From NCBI GenBank assembly GCA_002701385.1, contig NZVD01000090.1:62557-126556 (forward strand): 64,000 bases of DNA. Reading direction: 5' to 3'. The DNA is from Rhodopirellula sp. (GTDB taxonomy: Bacteria; Planctomycetota; Planctomycetia; Pirellulales; Pirellulaceae). This document shows, in pieces, positions 60,588 to 64,000 of the stretch. Below the pieces are notes generated by a model. It was not told where the DNA came from and did not search any database. It worked only from the letters and a program-made list of their open reading frames with translations. How positions within the stretch are numbered: the first letter of the stretch is position 1; each line of letters starts with the position of its first letter. The position numbers were made by a program, and so were the translations under genes.

Positions 60588-61206
60588 CCCTCCTGTGGGA
60601 ATCGTTGAAGATGCATTAGATAACAGTGGAGTTCTATATGTCTTTGATAAAATCGGTATCAATGTAATGTTTTTCGAAGTCAAAAATGCTGGCTTAGCAA
60701 ATGGTTGGAATATAAGAGTGTACGATTCTAAAGTTCTAAAGAAGCTGACGGACATAAATGCTGACGCATTTACTGTACTCGGTCGGAAAATCAAACTATG
60801 AAATTACAAGAGTAAAATGAACGGCATTATCCGAAGCTATAAATCTGATAAAAACGACCTCTCTAATTTAATGCTACTCCTAAAGTGGATTCAGTTTTTT
60901 CATGTATGAACTAAATTCAAACCACCACTTTTCATCCCCCTCATCAACCTATAGCCCGAACCACCTCACATATCATTCCATACCTAACAGTACCCAGATG
61001 AGATTATAAAAATCCCCCTACTCTTTCAGAATCTCAACAAGAAGTTGTTTTAGGATGGTGGGGTCGAGAGAGGATAAGAGGGCTTTGAGGTGTTCAGCGA
61101 CTTACGGATTTCAGACGATGTGGTCACATGTCTTGGTAATCGGAAGTATCAAGTTATTGCCTGGGTGGACCCGTGCCTTACATGGCTACGAAGTACATGT
61201 CTCATT

Positions 61207-62619
61207 TCACTTTGGCTGCACGTAGTAGACGTCATTGTGAATGATCTCGCCGGGCTTGCGATAGCGTGAAAGGCCTTCGAAGTACAATAGCGGCGGGAGC
61301 TTCCCGGCGGCCGCCCCGTTGAAGCCGGTAGGCCGCTCCAGCGTGGGAACCAAGGTGCCACGATCGGGGTTGTGAGTGATGACCTCCCGCGAGGCGAATG
61401 TCCGGCCGCCGTCGCGGGTCTCGAGCCAAACGACGCGATGAATGTTGGGGTAATCTCTCAGCCAGAATGCCGGGCGCCCATGAATGCCGGGGCTCCAGTT
61501 GGCCTTTGGATGTTTCAGCGGAGCCAGCGTAAGCAGCAGGCACATGACGTCGTCACGCGTCATCGATACGTTGCAGTCCACCGCCGCCAAACCGGGCCAA
61601 CGCTGTTCAATGGCTTGTTGCAGCGGTCGGTGCCCCCAACCACCGGCGTCATCCGGTGTTACCAGAAATATCTGTCCAGGGTCGGGCGTGTGGCGGACAT
61701 AGACAACATAAGGACGGTTGCTTGAGTCGACCGCGAGCCCGCAATGACGTATACCCGGCTTGGGTCTGTCGGCCGCATCGCGTTCACGAGTTCCCTCGTC
61801 GATCAGGTCGATGGTGTCGGTGGTTGCGGGCAACTCGATCGGTGCGCCGTCAGCCTTTCTCCACGTCCGGCCGAAGTCGTCGCTACGCATGTAACCGACG
61901 GCCTGATGCACTCCCCGCGGTTCGCGGCCGTGTTCACCGGCGCGCGCCTTATAGCCCATAAAGAAGCCGGTCGACATGTGCAGCGTCTTGTGATCCGGTC
62001 CCCAGGCCAGTGCATTAGCGTAGGCCGCATAGAACTGGTACCGGCTCTGTTTCTTAACCAGCAGCCCACGATATTCCCACTTCTCGCCCGGCGGTTTCAC
62101 AAAGAAGTCCATGCCTTCCCAGGCCTTGTCGTGCCGGCCGGTCAGGTAAAGCGTGTCGTCGGGACCACAGATCAGCACCGGGTAGGTGGTCTTGCCGAAG
62201 GTTTCAATCTCCGTCCACTCCGATGTGTCACCGGGCCGCAGGCTACGACGGTACTGCAGGCCCGTGTGATGCCCCCCGATGATCACGTGCAGGTAGCCCT
62301 TGCTGTCCGCAACGATTGTGGGCCGCGAATGGTTGTCGCGGCCTTCGCCCAAGGTGTAGGTGGCCGACCAGTTGCCCGTTTCGTGATCCAGGCTACGTAC
62401 CCGGGCGAAGTAGCCTTCTTTGGTGGCGTCCTGCCAGACAATGCGCGTCTTGCCGCCGGCGGTAACGATCTTATTGCCGTATCCCGACGTGGCCCGTTCG
62501 CTGCCGATGGTCGAAATCTTTTCGCGATGAGCCTTCGCCACATCTTCGGCCATGCCCGGCAGCGGCTGCAGGGCCAAAGTTGCGCCCGTCACCAACAGGC
62601 CAATGATGAATCGTCTCAT
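61207..62619 (-). CDS. Secreted BNR-repeat (BNR_4-like) protein, GC-rich
   Basis: Signal peptide; GYLHVIIGGHHTGLQYRRS; DDTLYLTGRHDKAWEGMDFFVKPPGEKWEYRGLL; YMRSDDFGRTWRKADGAPIELPATTDTIDLID; GLAVDSSNRPYVVYVRH. Confidence 0.8.
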   Translation of the reverse strand: MRRFIIGLLVTGATLALQPLPGMAEDVAKAHREKISTIGSERATSGYGNKIVTAGGKTRIVWQDATKEGYFARVRSLDHETGNWSATYTLGEGRDNHSRPTIVADSKGYLHVIIGGHHTGLQYRRSLRPGDTSEWTEIETFGKTTYPVLICGPDDTLYLTGRHDKAWEGMDFFVKPPGEKWEYRGLLVKKQSRYQFYAAYANALAWGPDHKTLHMSTGFFMGYKARAGEHGREPRGVHQAVGYMRSDDFGRTWRKADGAPIELPATTDTIDLIDEGTRERDAADRPKPGIRHCGLAVDSSNRPYVVYVRHTPDPGQIFLVTPDDAGGWGHRPLQQAIEQRWPGLAAVDCNVSMTRDDVMCLLLTLAPLKHPKANWSPGIHGRPAFWLRDYPNIHRVVWLETRDGGRTFASREVITHNPDRGTLVPTLERPTGFNGAAAGKLPPLLYFEGLSRYRKPGEIIHNDVYYVQPK

Positions 62620-63218
62620 AACGGCTCCCCTCGAAGAATGCGTGACTAGGAATGTAGCACACGTGATTCTAACAAGTCACAGTACCCATTGCACCCAGCA
62701 ACTCCTGCTCATGTGCGCCGTTGTGCAAGTTGAAAAAAGTGTTGCGTGCGGCAGAGGGGGTAACTACCTAGGGGACCCAAAGCCCCCCGGGGGGCGGCAC
62801 CTGCACGGTTGCCAATGACCAGGAATTCGACCAACTCAAGGCATCGATCCTACAACCGCAGCCGGATTCCAGTTCACGCGTGTCACCGGTTGATGCGGCA
62901 TCCCCCGACCCCACATCGCCAGAGGACGAGTAGTCCCTAACCGACAAGCAGCATGATCTGCTGCTGGACGGCCTTGCTCAGCGTCGGCCAGCAACTTTAA
63001 GTGGACCTCCGGTTTTTGGCTTTCACCACACAGGCAAGACTGGAATTCAAGCGACGGATTAAAGGTACTCGCGGAACCGGATCCCCATCGCGACCCTAAC
63101 GATGAGAACTAGTCATTCAGATGGATTTTTTGGGGGTACTGGTAATGGCCGCAAGGTTTGAACGCGGTCTGTGGCCATGCTGAAAATGGTTATCTAACCA
63201 GACACAAGGAGATAAGAC

Positions 63219-63392
63219 GTGAGTGATTCCTATTACGCATGTGGCGTTTGTAAATTCTCTTTTCCGGACCACAAAGTCAAGGATTGTTAAAGTTGCAATG
63301 AGGATGTGTGCTTGGATTGCATGATAAATATCTCGTCCCATCCGTCCCTTGCACGAACTCGAAATCCTGCGTGGCGAGCGAGAGTTTTTTGA
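63219..63392 (+). pseudogene. Cys-rich (zinc-finger/RING-like) small ORF interrupted by an in-frame TAA
   Basis: aaggag-N5-GTG start; translation MSDSYYACGVCKFSFPDHKVKDC*SCNEDVCLDCMINISSHPSLARTRNPAWRARVF; Cys pairs continue in the same frame after the stop at 63288-63290. Confidence 0.45.
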
Positions 63393-63556
63393 CCCTATGA
63401 CATCGCAGTTGGCGCGGGCTTGGTATACTGACTATGTCAGGAAACCGCTCTTGCCCCGTCCATCAAAGCAAAGGCGATCTACGAATTGTGTGGCGATCAG
63501 CGAAATGGATTCCCCGAGACATCCCCTTGTGAAAAGGCGCTGAAAAAGACACTCGA

Positions 63557-64000
63557 ATGTATCCCACCAAGCAATCCACGTTCTCACTCCTTATTGGCCT
63601 GCTGCTCGCCACATCGGTGCTGCATGCCGATGAGATTCCAGCGCCAGCCGCTGCACTCTTGGAGCGGAACTGTGTTGGCTGCCACGACGGTTCGTCCAAG
63701 AAAGGTAACCTGGATCTGACTTCGCTGGCTTTCGACCTTGAGGATCACGCCACACAGGATCGCTGGATTCAAATTCACGATCGCATTATGAAGGGGGAGA
63801 TGCCGCCCAAGCCGAATGACTTGCCCGAGTCTGAAAGAGCATTGATGGTCACGGCTTTGCGCCGTCCTCTCGCGGCAGCAGACCGCGCGAAAATTGCCAC
63901 AAGCGGGCGAGGTCCGATGCGTCGTCTGAACCGCATCGAGTTCCAACAGAACCTGCGTGACCTCCTACACCTTCCGCATCTCGACATTCTCGACCGTTTG
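63557..64000 (+). CDS. PSCyt/DUF1587-type planctomycete cytochrome protein, 5' part; runs off the right window edge
   Basis: ATG 63557; MYPTKQSTFSLLIGLLLATSVLHADEIPAPAAALLERNCVGCHDGSSKKGNLDLTSLAFD...GPMRRLNRIEFQQNLRDLLHLPHLDILDRL: signal peptide, CxxCH, DUF1587-like RLNRxEFxxxLRDLL. No stop before 64000, so it is absent from the ORF track. Confidence 0.88.
   Translation, partial: MYPTKQSTFSLLIGLLLATSVLHADEIPAPAAALLERNCVGCHDGSSKKGNLDLTSLAFDLEDHATQDRWIQIHDRIMKGEMPPKPNDLPESERALMVTALRRPLAAADRAKIATSGRGPMRRLNRIEFQQNLRDLLHLPHLDILDRL

Noticed and set aside
60900-61200. Transposase remnant left of the BNR gene
   Set aside because: Some coding-like text (FSDLRISDDVVTCLGNRKYQVIAWVDP) but no recognisable transposase motif or terminal inverted repeats could be established by eye.
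61744-62649. 301-aa plus-strand ORF inside the BNR gene
   Set aside because: Antisense to a convincing secreted BNR protein; long open antisense frames are expected in GC-rich DNA and the translation has no recognisable motifs.
63288-63290. Recoded stop (selenocysteine/pyrrolysine-like) in the Cys-rich ORF
   Set aside because: The codon is TAA, not TGA or TAG; a nonsense mutation or sequencing error is simpler.
57650-64000. Second attachment site (copy of the tRNA-Lys 3' end)
   Set aside because: No second copy of GGTTCGAGTCCTAGTGGGGGCA was noticed to the right within the window; the far boundary may lie outside it or be eroded.

Overview
This window is about 64 kb of bacterial chromosome. 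Its protein families point strongly to a planctomycete: DUF1501, DUF1549/DUF1553, DUF1552, DUF1587/1592-type 'planctomycete cytochrome' proteins, multiple sulfatases and DUF1080. No genome search was run. The left ~57 kb reads as ordinary, densely coding chromosome. It holds a heparinase-like/sulfatase region, several PSCyt/DUF1501 modules, ppc, an orphan-looking DNA methyltransferase, a LarA-like/DapA-like/PdxA/DUF1080 run, AhpC and AhpD, an RND/MMPL exporter, a GH88-like enzyme and a sigma-54 activator. The most unusual chromosomal object is an 8.25-kb gene for a 2750-aa polytopic membrane protein with an N-terminal zinc ribbon and internally duplicated ~550-aa modules. From 57.6 kb rightward the window looks like accessory DNA. 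A tRNA-Lys(CUU) gene is overlapped by a truncated, probably inactive tyrosine integrase, followed by an HTH protein, an orphan protein, a WD40 protein with very uniform blades that appears to form exactly one seven-bladed propeller, a markedly GC-rich BNR protein, gene debris, and a run-off PSCyt gene at the window edge. Three items missing from the ORF track were found by reading: a 50-aa ORF with a perfect Shine-Dalgarno, a decayed GNAT gene, and a cysteine-rich ORF interrupted by a stop. Functional calls come from recognising motifs by eye and have not been checked by search.
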